Positions 1 to 7,805 of a stretch of DNA of 37,334 bases are shown piece after piece. Source of the stretch: Treponema sp. (lineage in GTDB: Bacteria; Spirochaetota; Spirochaetia; Treponematales; Treponemataceae); assembly GCA_017470085.1 (NCBI GenBank), contig JAFUFE010000086.1:1-37334 (forward strand), read 5' to 3'. Made by a program: the position numbers and the translations under genes. Position 1 is the stretch's first letter. Each line of letters starts with the position of its first letter. The notes under the pieces are model-generated. The model was not told the DNA's origin. It searched no databases and saw nothing but the letters and a program-made list of their open reading frames with translations.

Positions 1-1066
1 ACGCCTGCACGAGCACTTTTTTGAACAGCACTTTGCCGGGATTTTTGCCGGTCATTTTTTTAATAATGTATGAAAGCCCCATGAGCAATTTCATGAGGTT
101 TGCCACAAGCGCGCCTTTTTCGCGAATGCCTTTTTTAATGCCCGCAAGCAGTTTGTTGTACAAGAGCGGCACGCCGAGCATCACTGTGATTTTGCCTTCG
201 CGTAAATCTTTCATCAGCCGTGAGACTGCCATGCTTTTTCCAAACACGATTTCCGCTCCTGTAGAAAGCGGATTGATAAACGCAGCCTGCATGGTGTACG
301 CGTGATGAATGGGAAGCAGCGCGTAGAATACATCGCCGTTGCTGTGTCGGAAATTCATCTGTGCAATGTAGCAATCGCTTACCAGGTTTTCGTGCGTGAG
401 CATGACGCCCTTCGGCGTGCCTGTAGTGCCCGACGTAAAGAGGATTGCTGCAACATCACCGCTTTTTGCAGGCGCGTTCTCTTTGATTTTTGCAGTTGTT
501 GTCGTGCCGCTTGCTTTTGTCGCGGTGCTCGTCTTTGATGTACTGCGCGATTTTGTTGCCGCTGCATCAAGGTTGTACACGTATGTTTTTGGAAATTTTT
601 TGCTGAGCGACAATGTTTGTATCGTTTTGTATTTTTTGGCAAACCGCTCGTATTTTTCTTCGTCAACAAACAGCATCTTTGGTTCAGATGCTTTAATAAG
701 ATTTGCAACTTCATCGTCATGAAGCGCGTAATCAATGGGCACGACAACACCACTCGCAAAAAGAACGGCAAGGTACGCTGTTGCCCATTCGGGAGAATTT
801 TTCCCAGTGACAGCAACTCTGTCTCCTTTTTTAATGCCGTTTGCGGTCATCCAAAGCGCAAGTTTTTTTACGTCGTCGAGAACGCGCGCATAGGTGTGCG
901 TCCGCTTTGTATCGCCAGGACCGTCAAAATCAGTAAAACACGGGCTGTCGGGAAAGCGCGTAGCAGAAATCGTGAACATGTTGGGCAGCGTCGGCCATTC
1001 GCCGCTAAAAACAGTACCGCGATAGTTTTCAAGAAAATCCCACGGGCGGGAGTGTGCATCGATCAT
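1..1066 (-). CDS. Long-chain acyl-CoA synthetase / AMP-dependent ligase, N-terminal part (cut by window edge)
   Basis: The enzyme family activates fatty acids with ATP to acyl-adenylates and then acyl-CoA thioesters in the cytoplasm. The frame begins with ATG at 1066, with a GAGG Shine-Dalgarno 6 nt upstream, and stays open for about 355 codons to the left edge, so the C-terminal part is missing. The adenylate-forming P-loop signature TSGTTGTPKGVML starts near residue 211. N-terminal text such as SRPWDFLENYRGTVFSGEW and VAVTGKNSPEWATAYLA fits this superfamily. Just before the P-loop, about residues 185-205, there is a Ser/Thr/Ala/Lys-rich stretch that looks like a low-complexity insertion. 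The acyl chain length cannot be told from this part. Family assignment is firm, exact substrate is not. Confidence 0.9.
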   Translation of the reverse strand, partial: MIDAHSRPWDFLENYRGTVFSGEWPTLPNMFTISATRFPDSPCFTDFDGPGDTKRTHTYARVLDDVKKLALWMTANGIKKGDRVAVTGKNSPEWATAYLAVLFASGVVVPIDYALHDDEVANLIKASEPKMLFVDEEKYERFAKKYKTIQTLSLSKKFPKTYVYNLDAAATKSRSTSKTSTATKASGTTTTAKIKENAPAKSGDVAAILFTSGTTGTPKGVMLTHENLVSDCYIAQMNFRHSNGDVFYALLPIHHAYTMQAAFINPLSTGAEIVFGKSMAVSRLMKDLREGKITVMLGVPLLYNKLLAGIKKGIREKGALVANLMKLLMGLSYIIKKMTGKNPGKVLFKKVLVQA

Positions 1067-1086
1067 ATTGTACCTCAATGATAGTT

Positions 1087-1117
1087 ATTGTAGCACGATT
1101 TTTATAAAAAAAGTAAA
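1087..1117 (-). promoter_or_regulatory. Possible sigma-70 promoter of the acyl-CoA ligase gene
   Basis: On the minus strand a -10 box TACAAT lies at 1092-1087 and a weaker -35 TTTACT at 1117-1112, with a long 19-bp spacer. The -10 lies about 20 bp before the start codon and leaves room for the GAGG ribosome-binding site. The -35 is uncertain because the area is a run of A/T. Confidence 0.35.
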
Positions 1118-1139
1118 AAATAAACGAACTCTAACGCGC

Positions 1140-1372
1140 ACGTCAGGATATGCGCAAGTCGCGCAAGCGGCGAGTGAGATAACTTCTACTCATGCAAACG
1201 ACGCGAAGCGGCGTATGCGCAAGTCGCGCAAGCGACGAGTTATATAACTTCTACTCATGCAAACGGAACGAAGCGACGTATGCGCAAGTCGCGCGAGCGA
1301 CGAGTTATATAACTTCTACTCATGCAAACGGAGCGAAGCGACGTATGTGCCAGTCGCGTAAGCCGCTCTGCC
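1140..1372. repeat. 65-bp tandem direct repeat, about 3.5 copies, with conserved small hairpins
   Basis: Units begin at 1149, 1214, 1279 and 1344, an exact 65-bp period; the last copy is partial and diverged. Each unit holds a GTCGC-GNRA-GCGAC type hairpin (1158-1171, 1223-1236, 1288-1301, 1353-1366) whose loop reads GCAA, GCAA, GCGA and GTAA. The first copy has a G-U pair and the last a mismatch. Copies 2 and 3 also carry the perfect palindrome AGTTATATAACT. Short open frames cross the repeat but look like by-products of its periodicity. Confidence 0.85.
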
Positions 1373-1414
1373 TGTCACCCGCCCGCCAGCTGGACAAAGC
1401 AGACAGGGAACAAC

Positions 1415-1428
1415 AAGTCATATGACTT
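1415..1428. repeat. 14-bp perfect palindrome between the tandem repeat and the dispersed repeat
   Basis: AAGTCATATGACTT reads the same on both strands. It lies in a gene-free stretch, 12 bp before the dispersed hairpin repeat. It could be a protein-binding site or part of a larger degenerate element; nothing else indicates a role. Confidence 0.4.
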
Positions 1429-1439
1429 CCTTAAATTAA

Positions 1440-1497
1440 TCGTATCACAAAGCGATACCGGCACCTTTCGCACGAATCAAAAAGTAAATTCTGAACT
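1440..1497 (+). repeat. Dispersed hairpin-bearing intergenic repeat, copy 1
   Basis: This stretch matches 32869-32923 almost base for base: both have TCGTATCACAAAG, then GATAC, a variable patch, ACCTT, CGCACGAATCAAA, GTAAA and CTGAAC. The first part folds as GTATCAC-AAA-GCGATAC, with one mismatch in this copy. Both copies lie in gene-free DNA on the same strand. There is no convincing open frame, so it is a small dispersed element or an ncRNA/regulatory relic. Confidence 0.65.
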
Positions 1498-1646
1498 GCA
1501 TTAAATGCACTGTACTAAAGACACGCTATTGTCGTGTACCGCGCATCGCATTCGGTACCTCCCGCATCTATCCGATTCTGCCGCTTCGTCACCACAAGCC
1601 GCCTCATTGTTGGAATCATCAGCTTATACAACCGAGCGCACACTGC
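1498..1646. other. Gene-free stretch upstream of the flavin-reductase-like gene
   Basis: With its flanks this lies in the gene-free interval 1067-1802. A 95-codon open frame at 1505-1792 has no Shine-Dalgarno, no recognisable domain and an erratic composition (several Cys, Ser/Ala patches), so I do not call it a gene. Nothing else was seen here. Confidence 0.5.
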
Positions 1647-1674
1647 TTGACTTTTGCTGGAATACTTATATGCT
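1647..1674 (+). promoter_or_regulatory. Possible sigma-70 promoter upstream of the flavin-reductase-like gene
   Basis: -35 TTGACT at 1647-1652 and -10 TATGCT at 1669-1674 with a 16-bp spacer, on the plus strand. It would give a leader of roughly 120 nt before the start at 1803. The -10 matches only four of six consensus bases. Confidence 0.4.
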
Positions 1675-1802
1675 ATTTATAGAAAATAAAACAAAAAAGG
1701 CGTATTGCGATAGCAAGGGAAGCAGTGTGCGTCTCTATGCCGTACCGCTATGTATGACGCGGCAGCACGTGGCGCAGTTTTTTTTGTTTTAGGGAGGTTC
1801 CT

Positions 1803-2375
1803 GTGAAAAAAGATCTTGGTGTTAAACCGTATGTGTTTCCGATGCCGGTGCTCATGATAGCTACCTACAACGACGACGGCAGCGTTGACGTGATGAATAT
1901 GGCGTGGGGCGGTATCTGCGCAGAAAACATGGTGGCACTCAACTTAGACGAAACGCACCAAACTTCGGCAAATATCAAAAGCCGCAAAGCGTTTACCGTC
2001 AGTATTGCTGACGTTGACCACATCGCAGAGTCGGATTTTTTTGGCATCGCAAGCGCTAAAACCATGCCGGACAAATTCGAACGCTCCGGTATGCATGCTG
2101 TCAAGAGCACGCGCGTTGACGCGCCAATCGTAGAAGAATATCCACTTACACTTGAGTGCACCGTCAAGGATATTGAACACGGCGTCGGTGGTTTCCGGGT
2201 CGTCGGAGAGATCGTCAACGTCATTGTTGACGAAGGCATACTTAATGCACAGGGAAAAATCGACCCGTCAAAACTCAACACATTCGTATTCGATCAGTTT
2301 CAAAACGGTTATTATCGGATCGGAGAGCAGTGCGGAAAAGCGTGGCATGCTGGTGCCGCACTTATGAAAAAATAG
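1803..2375 (+). CDS. Flavin reductase / flavoredoxin-like FMN-binding protein
   Basis: A 190-residue protein that resembles the flavin reductase-like split-barrel family, which binds FMN and moves electrons between NAD(P)H or ferredoxin and flavins in the cytoplasm. Visible family features are the N-terminal strands with MPVLMIATYNDDG, the segment NMAWGGICAENMVALNL, the SIADVDHIAESDFFGI region and the C-terminal HVGE-like part, here RVVGEIVNVIVDE. Translation starts at GTG 1803, backed by a strong AGGGAGG at 1791-1797; the frame has no better ATG. It is monocistronic and convergent with rlmB, 112 bp away. The physiological partner is unknown. Confidence 0.8.
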   Translation: MKKDLGVKPYVFPMPVLMIATYNDDGSVDVMNMAWGGICAENMVALNLDETHQTSANIKSRKAFTVSIADVDHIAESDFFGIASAKTMPDKFERSGMHAVKSTRVDAPIVEEYPLTLECTVKDIEHGVGGFRVVGEIVNVIVDEGILNAQGKIDPSKLNTFVFDQFQNGYYRIGEQCGKAWHAGAALMKK

Positions 2376-2487
2376 CGTGCCGTAAGAAACCAGATTTTCA
2401 CGCACGGTGCTGCTGCGATATATGCGGCAAGGTGTTCGTTTACTGCCACAGCCACACGGTGGTAACAAGCGCTGCGAGCGATGTCGG

Positions 2488-3261
2488 TTATCTTACATTT
2501 CGCGCATAGAGCAGCACGCCCGCCGCTACCGAGACATTCAGACTGTCGACGGTGCCGCGCGTCGGAATTGAAATCAGCATATCGCACTGCGCTGCGAGCA
2601 GTTTTGCAATGCCGTTGCCTTCGCTGCCCAACACAATGACTGTTTTTTCCGCAAAGTCAACGTTCGGAACTGGCGTGCCGCACGCGTCTGCCCCATAAAT
2701 CCAGAATCCCACTTCTTTTAAAGACGCAACAGCGCGTACTAAATTTGGCACGACCGCAAGCGGCACCCATGCACTGGCACCGGCACTCGCACGCGCTACA
2801 ACTTCATTCTGTGCGACGTTGCGCACGCTCCGCGCCTCCGGCATCACTACAAGCGATGCACCAAACTGGTCGGCGCTCCGTATAATTGCACCAACGTTAT
2901 AGGGATCAGTGACAGAATCTAAAACTAAAACCGTTGCTCGTGCGGAACTGTCTTGCTGCGTCAAAATCCATTCATCAAATGCGGTCACATTGCCCTGCTG
3001 TCCGGATGTTCTGGAAATTAACAACACAATACCGCGGTGGTCACGTACCGATGACGGCAAATTTTTGGTGCGCGCATCAAGTTCCGCACTGGCAACAAGC
3101 GTACAAATAATCCCCACACGCTGTGCCTGTGCTACGATTTTTTTAACGCGTGGACCGGGCGCGCTGTACAATATACGTAATCCCTTTGTGCCGTCCGGCG
3201 ATTTTGCCGCATGAATCACGCGTTCCTCTATCGCATGGAAACCGGTCAATACTTTTTCCAT
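2488..3261 (-). CDS. rlmB: 23S rRNA (guanosine-2'-O)-methyltransferase RlmB, TrmH/SPOUT family
   Basis: Members methylate the ribose of a guanosine in 23S rRNA (G2251 in E. coli) using S-adenosylmethionine. The 257-residue protein has a short N-terminal RNA-binding domain (about 1-90) followed by the knotted SPOUT domain. All three signatures are present: DSVTDPYNVGAIIRSA (115-130), LGSEGNG (211-217) and IPTRGTVDSLNVSVA (232-246). It starts 3 bp after the stop of the YchJ-like gene and has no clear Shine-Dalgarno of its own, so translation is probably coupled. Substrate choice within the TrmH family (RlmB against other 2'-O-methyltransferases) rests on similarity. Confidence 0.88.
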   Translation of the reverse strand: MEKVLTGFHAIEERVIHAAKSPDGTKGLRILYSAPGPRVKKIVAQAQRVGIICTLVASAELDARTKNLPSSVRDHRGIVLLISRTSGQQGNVTAFDEWILTQQDSSARATVLVLDSVTDPYNVGAIIRSADQFGASLVVMPEARSVRNVAQNEVVARASAGASAWVPLAVVPNLVRAVASLKEVGFWIYGADACGTPVPNVDFAEKTVIVLGSEGNGIAKLLAAQCDMLISIPTRGTVDSLNVSVAAGVLLYARNVR

Positions 3262-3264
3262 GGT

Positions 3265-3777
3265 CTATGCATTTTTACCACAGCAGTTTTTGTATTTTTT
3301 CCCTGAACCGCACGGGCACAATTCATTGCGGCCAATTTTTTTACCGTCGCGGACAACAGTCGTTGTTTTGAGCCGTCCCGTTTCATAAAGCCAACGCCCG
3401 TCAACCTTCTTGAATGACGCTGTCTCATGATGCCGGTCACGCAGGTGGTGCAGCGTATAATCAGCTTCAAACTCTACTGTGCCTTCCGTATCCTGTTTCC
3501 CGCCTCGCTCTGTCCGTAAAATTCGCAGCCCGTGCCATGTGGCGTTTTTACTCCAGTCTTCCGTGGCTTTCCGATCAATAGTGCGCGTACCGTCATCCTG
3601 TGTACAGGTGTTGATGATAAAATCTATCGCGCCGACTACATATGCGGAATATCGAGCGCGCATCAACGCTTCCGCTGTCAGGGCAAGCGCGCTATCCGCT
3701 AGAATCGGCGCACAACAGTCACCGTATGTCTTGGATGCACCGCAGGGGCACTGGTCTGTTTTGGCAACTTCACTCAT
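3265..3777 (-). CDS. YchJ family protein with two SEC-C zinc-binding motifs
   Basis: A 170-residue cytoplasmic protein of YchJ type: an N-terminal SEC-C motif ([13 protein letters not shown], from residue 10), a central NTF2-like domain of about 110 residues, and a C-terminal SEC-C motif ([13 protein letters not shown]) ending the chain. SEC-C motifs bind zinc and in SecA contact SecB or ribosomes; the function of YchJ proteins is not known. It is the first gene of a two-gene unit with rlmB. The ATG at 3777 has no Shine-Dalgarno; a TATACT box ends 7 nt before it, suggesting a leaderless mRNA. Confidence 0.85.
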   Translation of the reverse strand: MSEVAKTDQCPCGASKTYGDCCAPILADSALALTAEALMRARYSAYVVGAIDFIINTCTQDDGTRTIDRKATEDWSKNATWHGLRILRTERGGKQDTEGTVEFEADYTLHHLRDRHHETASFKKVDGRWLYETGRLKTTTVVRDGKKIGRNELCPCGSGKKYKNCCGKNA

Positions 3778-3784
3778 AAAAACC

Positions 3785-3813
3785 AGTATACAACGCTTCC
3801 CCCGTTTTGCCTA
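3785..3813 (-). promoter_or_regulatory. Promoter of the YchJ-like/rlmB unit, apparently leaderless
   Basis: -10 TATACT at 3790-3785 and -35 TAGGCA at 3813-3808, spacer 17 bp, minus strand. Only 7 nt separate the -10 from the ATG at 3777, so transcription would start at or next to the start codon. Confidence 0.5.
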
Positions 3814-3885
3814 CTCCCGCAGATTTTCGGCCACAGAAAGTTTCCCGAAAGAATCATAAAACAAGCAGAAATCTGCACTTGAATG

Positions 3886-3923
3886 ACTTTTGAAGCTGTG
3901 TAGCGGCATAAAAACTCAAAAGT
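3886..3923. promoter_or_regulatory. Inverted repeat next to the lipoprotein promoter, possible operator
   Basis: ACTTTTGA (3886-3893) and TCAAAAGT (3916-3923) are perfect inverted 8-mers separated by 22 bp. The right arm ends 3 bp before the -35 box of the promoter at 3927-3955. A second small dyad, GCAGA-AA-TCTGC, lies at 3865-3876. Spacing suits a dimeric regulator; no regulator is identified. Confidence 0.4.
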
Positions 3924-3926
3924 TTA

Positions 3927-3955
3927 TTTACAAATTATAAATTTACGTATATATT
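3927..3955 (+). promoter_or_regulatory. Strong sigma-70 promoter of the lipoprotein gene
   Basis: -35 TTTACA (3927-3932), 17-bp spacer, -10 TATATT (3950-3955), in a very AT-rich stretch. Transcription would start near 3962, giving a leader of about 37 nt that contains GGAG before the ATG at 3999. Confidence 0.7.
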
Positions 3956-3998
3956 TTAACGGTGGTAGGGCACACACCCACACGGCGGAGAGCCTTGC

Positions 3999-5282
3999 AT
4001 GAACCGTTTATACTACATTTTTGTCAGAATCGTAGCAGTGTTATTTGCGGGTGGTATTTTTGCTGCATGCAGCTTGTTCAACGTTTCTCTCCGCGACTTC
4101 CTTGCACAGGAAAAAAGAATATTCATTACCCAAAGCGGAAATGTTTCAAACCCGATACCGGGGTTGCTCTCAAGCAAGCCGACGCACGTTAACGGCGCGG
4201 GCACTGAAGGAGACGGCTGGTATATGGACGGCAGCACGCTCGTCTTGACCACGATTACTCCGAGCAACTGGGAAATCGACTATGCCCTTGATCTGCCCAG
4301 CACGGTGGCTACCATAACCAATGAACAATCCGTTTCTGTTCTCCCTGCAAATTCGCTACACGATAAAGCCACAGTACATATTGACAAGGACAATAAACTC
4401 CTCACTATAACTTTTGCTCTAAACGATATTACGGGACTCTCCGGGGGAACGCATGACCTTACATTCGGCGCCACTTATACAATAACAGACACAAGCGGCC
4501 AAAATGAAACCAAAACGATTCCACTTCCTATCAGGATGGAACTCTCCGTTCCGGTTACCGGCGGCGTCTATTTCTACGTAGCTCCTGACCTTTCCTGCAA
4601 GTACGCGGTAGGACTTGCACTGCCCACAGCATCACTCATGAAAACCGTCTATAGTGATGTGTCCAAAGCAGAAATCCTCCATGGCGATACGGTACTGATA
4701 ACCGCTGAAAATTTCATCGACAGCTCTACCGGTGCACTTTCATTATCGGGTAATTGGATCACAACATCTTCGACTATAAGCAGTAATCACATCTTTCAGT
4801 CTGACGGTTCCTCTCTCTATGCAGTTCTACCATCAACGCAGCAACACATGGGCATTAAAACGAACGTAATCGCTTCAACAGCGATGACCACATTTACCGT
4901 GCGTATCACGACGAGTGACGGCAGACAGCGATCTTTGCCACTCCCCGTGCAGATGGTGCAGACTGGCTCCATTACGGCGAAAATTGGGTACGCGATTGCA
5001 CCTACTACATACAGCCTGATTGTAGATAACTACACTATAGTCCCTCTGCCGAACTCAGGTGATCCTATACAAGTGACATTCACTTGTGCATCCGGGGAAT
5101 CGGTCAACTGGAAATGGGAAAATCAATCTTCCACTTCACAACAGGCTTCGGGAGCGGGGACATTTTTTACTCCAAACTGGACTATCGCTGCCACATATGC
5201 CATAACAGCCAACACCACGGCACCGGGAAAACTTCCCGGACAATCTCACACATGGTACGTAATCGTTGCAACATCTCCGTAA
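3999..5282 (+). CDS. Treponeme-type lipoprotein of unknown function, probably beta-rich
   Basis: A 427-residue protein with a lipoprotein signal peptide: basic start, hydrophobic stretch IVAVLFAGGIFAAC, and lipid-modified Cys at residue 24. The mature part is rich in Thr, Ser and alternating hydrophobic residues with very few Cys, the pattern of stacked beta-sandwich or Ig-like domains. Segments around residues 110-170, 205-300 and 310-425 look like loosely repeated units (phrases such as THDLTFGATYTITDTSG, AMTTFTVRITTSDGR and WTIAATYAITANTTAPG). I do not recognise a named family. It is probably exported and tethered to a membrane, perhaps exposed at the surface. It has its own strong promoter at 3927-3955 and GGAG at about 3987. 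Confidence 0.8.
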   Translation: MNRLYYIFVRIVAVLFAGGIFAACSLFNVSLRDFLAQEKRIFITQSGNVSNPIPGLLSSKPTHVNGAGTEGDGWYMDGSTLVLTTITPSNWEIDYALDLPSTVATITNEQSVSVLPANSLHDKATVHIDKDNKLLTITFALNDITGLSGGTHDLTFGATYTITDTSGQNETKTIPLPIRMELSVPVTGGVYFYVAPDLSCKYAVGLALPTASLMKTVYSDVSKAEILHGDTVLITAENFIDSSTGALSLSGNWITTSSTISSNHIFQSDGSSLYAVLPSTQQHMGIKTNVIASTAMTTFTVRITTSDGRQRSLPLPVQMVQTGSITAKIGYAIAPTTYSLIVDNYTIVPLPNSGDPIQVTFTCASGESVNWKWENQSSTSQQASGAGTFFTPNWTIAATYAITANTTAPGKLPGQSHTWYVIVATSP

Positions 5283-5338
5283 TCTGAGCCGCAGCAGATA
5301 ACTGCCTGTTGCAATCCGCTCTACACCCCGACGCACAG

Positions 5339-5367
5339 TGTACATTCGCCACACTTTGCGTTAAAAT
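5339..5367 (+). promoter_or_regulatory. Promoter of aspS, apparently leaderless
   Basis: -35 TGTACA (5339-5344) and -10 TAAAAT (5362-5367) with a 17-bp spacer. The ATG of aspS is at 5376, only 8 nt after the -10, and no Shine-Dalgarno is present in between. Confidence 0.5.
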
Positions 5368-5375
5368 CTGTTTTT

Positions 5376-7349
5376 ATGGAATCAACAAAGCGAACGGTAA
5401 CGTGCGGCGAGCTCCGCGCAAGTGATATCGGAAAGGTGGCTGTTTTGAACGGCTGGGTACACCGCACGCGCGATATGGGGGGTATCTTTTTTCTGCTCGT
5501 GCGCGATCGCTACGGTATTACGCAGGTGACTGTGGGTGACGGCGCACCGGAAGACGTTAAGCAGCAGGCGGCGCAGCTTAAAAACGAATACTGCATTGCG
5601 GTACGTGGAACCGTAATCGCGCGTGCACCAAAAGATGTGAACAAAGACATGCCCACCGGCGAAATCGAAGTGCTCGCAGAAGCAATCGAAATCTTTACCA
5701 GTGCAGAACAGCTGCCATTCGCTATTGACGAAGTGCGCCAGAAGGACGGCACCATCGTGTTGCCACATGAAGATCTGCGTCTGACATACCGCTATCTCGA
5801 CTTGCGCCGCGAACCGATGAAACGCAACATCGTGCTGCGAAGCCGCGTAACGTTTGCCGTACGCGAATACTTGACGCAGCACAACTTTTTGGAAATTGAA
5901 ACACCGACGTTCGTAAAGTCAACACCGGAAGGTGCGCGGGACTATCTGGTGCCGAGCCGTATTCATCCGGGAAAGTTTTATTCATTGCCGCAGAGCCCGC
6001 AGCTCTACAAACAGCTGCTCATGGTGAGCGGCTTTGATCGCTATTTTCAAATTGCACGCTGCTATCGTGACGAAGACGCGCGCGGCGACCGGCAGCCGGA
6101 ATTCACCCAGATCGACATGGAGATGAGTTTTACCGACCGCGAAGAAGTGCTTACCATGACCGAAGGCATGATGCGCCACGTGTTTAAAACGACGCTCAAC
6201 GTAGATATACCGGCACAATTTGAACGGCTTTCATGGGACGACGCGTTCAACCGATACGGCACAGATAAGCCGGATACACGCTTTGACTTGATAATGCAGG
6301 ACGCTGCGTTTATGGCAGCGCTTTCCGACTTTAACGCATTCCGCGAGGCAGTTGCCGGCACGCTGGCAAACGCAGAAAATGCAGACGACGCGTTTCCCCC
6401 CGTAGAAAAATCAGCAACCGATAGTGCGTCTGGCGCAGGTGCTGTCGCAATCGAGACAACCGCCGGCACGTCATCTCCGGGTAAGGCACTCCCTACCGGC
6501 ACACTGCCGCCTGCCGACACAGCACGCGGCGCAATCAAAGCGCTCGTGGTAAAAGGAGCCGCAGAAGCGTACAGTCGCAAAAAGATTGAAGCGCTTGAAG
6601 AAAAAGCGAAAATTTATAAAGCAAAAGGACTTGCGTGGATGAAAGTTTCCGCAGAAAAAAAATTTGAAGGCGGCATCGCAAAATTTTTTGCGGGGCAAGA
6701 AGATATAATTTTGCCACGGCTCGGCGCGGACGCGGGAGACCTTTTGCTGTTTGTTGCTGATAAAAAATGGAAAGTTGCCTGCACTGCGCTTGGAGCCGTG
6801 CGCGTACAGCTTGGCAAAGATCTAAATTTATATGATTCTAGCAAAAAATTTGCGTTCGTGTGGATTATTGACTTTCCGTATTTTTCGTGGAATGAAGACG
6901 AAAACAAATGGGAGACCGAACACCACATGTTCACGTTGCCACAAAAGCAGTATTGGCCAACGCTCGAATCAAATCCAGCAGCGGTAAAGGGCGACTTGTA
7001 CGATTTAGTCTTGAATGGCTATGAGCTCGCCTCCGGTTCTATGCGTATCAACGACCCGGCACTGCAAGAACGCGTATTCAATATTGTGGGTTACAGCAAA
7101 GAGCGCGCAGCACAGGCGTTTGGCTTTCTGGTTGATGCATTCAAGTTCGGTGCACCGCCACACGGCGGTATTGCGCCCGGCCTTGACCGCCTGGTGATGA
7201 TTATGTGCGGCGAAACTTCAATCAAAGAAGTGATTGCGTTTCCAAAGAATACACTTGCGCAAAGCCCCATGGACGGCTGCCCGAGCGTGCCCGCTGAAAA
7301 AAGTCAACTTTCCGATCTGCACATTTCCGTTACCGTGCCGGCGAAGTAA
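5376..7349 (+). CDS. aspS: Aspartyl-tRNA synthetase with a low-complexity insertion in the GAD domain
   Basis: Charges tRNA-Asp with aspartate using ATP (class II synthetase). Domains in order: N-terminal OB-fold anticodon-binding domain (about 1-105, GKVAVLNGWVHRTRDMGG), catalytic core with motif 2 around FQIARCYRDEDARGDRQPE, the bacterial GAD insertion domain, and motif 3 GGIAPGLDR near residues 597-605. At 657 residues it is longer than the usual 580-600. The excess is an Ala/Thr/Ser/Pro-rich stretch at about 332-385, placed just before the GAD segment AIKALVVKGAA. The frame is unbroken, so this looks like a tolerated linker. No tRNA or GatCAB genes are nearby to tell whether the enzyme also charges tRNA-Asn. 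Confidence 0.96.
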   Translation: MESTKRTVTCGELRASDIGKVAVLNGWVHRTRDMGGIFFLLVRDRYGITQVTVGDGAPEDVKQQAAQLKNEYCIAVRGTVIARAPKDVNKDMPTGEIEVLAEAIEIFTSAEQLPFAIDEVRQKDGTIVLPHEDLRLTYRYLDLRREPMKRNIVLRSRVTFAVREYLTQHNFLEIETPTFVKSTPEGARDYLVPSRIHPGKFYSLPQSPQLYKQLLMVSGFDRYFQIARCYRDEDARGDRQPEFTQIDMEMSFTDREEVLTMTEGMMRHVFKTTLNVDIPAQFERLSWDDAFNRYGTDKPDTRFDLIMQDAAFMAALSDFNAFREAVAGTLANAENADDAFPPVEKSATDSASGAGAVAIETTAGTSSPGKALPTGTLPPADTARGAIKALVVKGAAEAYSRKKIEALEEKAKIYKAKGLAWMKVSAEKKFEGGIAKFFAGQEDIILPRLGADAGDLLLFVADKKWKVACTALGAVRVQLGKDLNLYDSSKKFAFVWIIDFPYFSWNEDENKWETEHHMFTLPQKQYWPTLESNPAAVKGDLYDLVLNGYELASGSMRINDPALQERVFNIVGYSKERAAQAFGFLVDAFKFGAPPHGGIAPGLDRLVMIMCGETSIKEVIAFPKNTLAQSPMDGCPSVPAEKSQLSDLHISVTVPAK

Positions 7350-7744
7350 CTGCTATTAGCACACTACGTGTGACTGCGATGATTTTTTTGTATGCGGCGG
7401 CACGATTATATTCTATCGATAAAGTGCGCCGGCACGTTCCGCAGCACATCTTTACGTGTACTTGCAGTGCAGAATGGAGCCGGAGTTCTGATTGACGGCG
7501 CATGCGCACGGTGTGAAGGGGTGTACGATGCACAAAACTCATGGCTTGTGCATGAGCAGTAGTTTCAACAACGCTCATACATCGCTTGTGAGGTAATCCC
7601 GACCATAATACCTAGTATACCGCACCCCGTGCGCTGACGGGCACGCTCTCGTTGGGAATGTAATCGCTTGTGGCATGTAAAAAATTGCATATAGTACGGT
7701 GCCGTAAAATTGACCAGTGCCACCCACACGGCTGGCGAAACGTG
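7350..7744. other. Gene-free stretch between aspS and the alcohol dehydrogenase
   Basis: About 395 bp without a supportable gene. Short open frames on the minus strand (up to 82 codons) have no ribosome-binding site or recognisable sequence. A weak hairpin CACAC-TAC-GTGTG, followed within about ten bases by a run of T, lies about 15-40 bp after the aspS stop and might end aspS transcription. Confidence 0.5.
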
Positions 7745-7773
7745 TTTTCATTGTGGGCACGGCGTGGTATACT
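7745..7773 (+). promoter_or_regulatory. Promoter of the iron-containing alcohol dehydrogenase gene
   Basis: -35 TTTTCA (7745-7750), 17-bp spacer, -10 TATACT (7768-7773). The expected start near 7780 leaves a short leader containing GGAGG (7793-7797), 8 nt before the ATG at 7806. Confidence 0.6.
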
Positions 7774-7805
7774 GAATACGTAAAACTCGAATGGAGGCAT
7801 TCTAT

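Noticed and set aside
379-816. 145-codon minus-strand open frame
   Set aside because: It is out of frame with the acyl-CoA ligase, which has the P-loop signature in the other frame.
1192-1425. 77-codon open frame through the 65-bp repeats
   Set aside because: The frame shifts from copy to copy since 65 is not a multiple of three; it is a by-product of the repeat.
1505-1792. 95-codon open frame on the plus strand before the flavin-reductase-like gene
   Set aside because: No Shine-Dalgarno, no family sequence, and it crosses the candidate promoter at 1647-1674.
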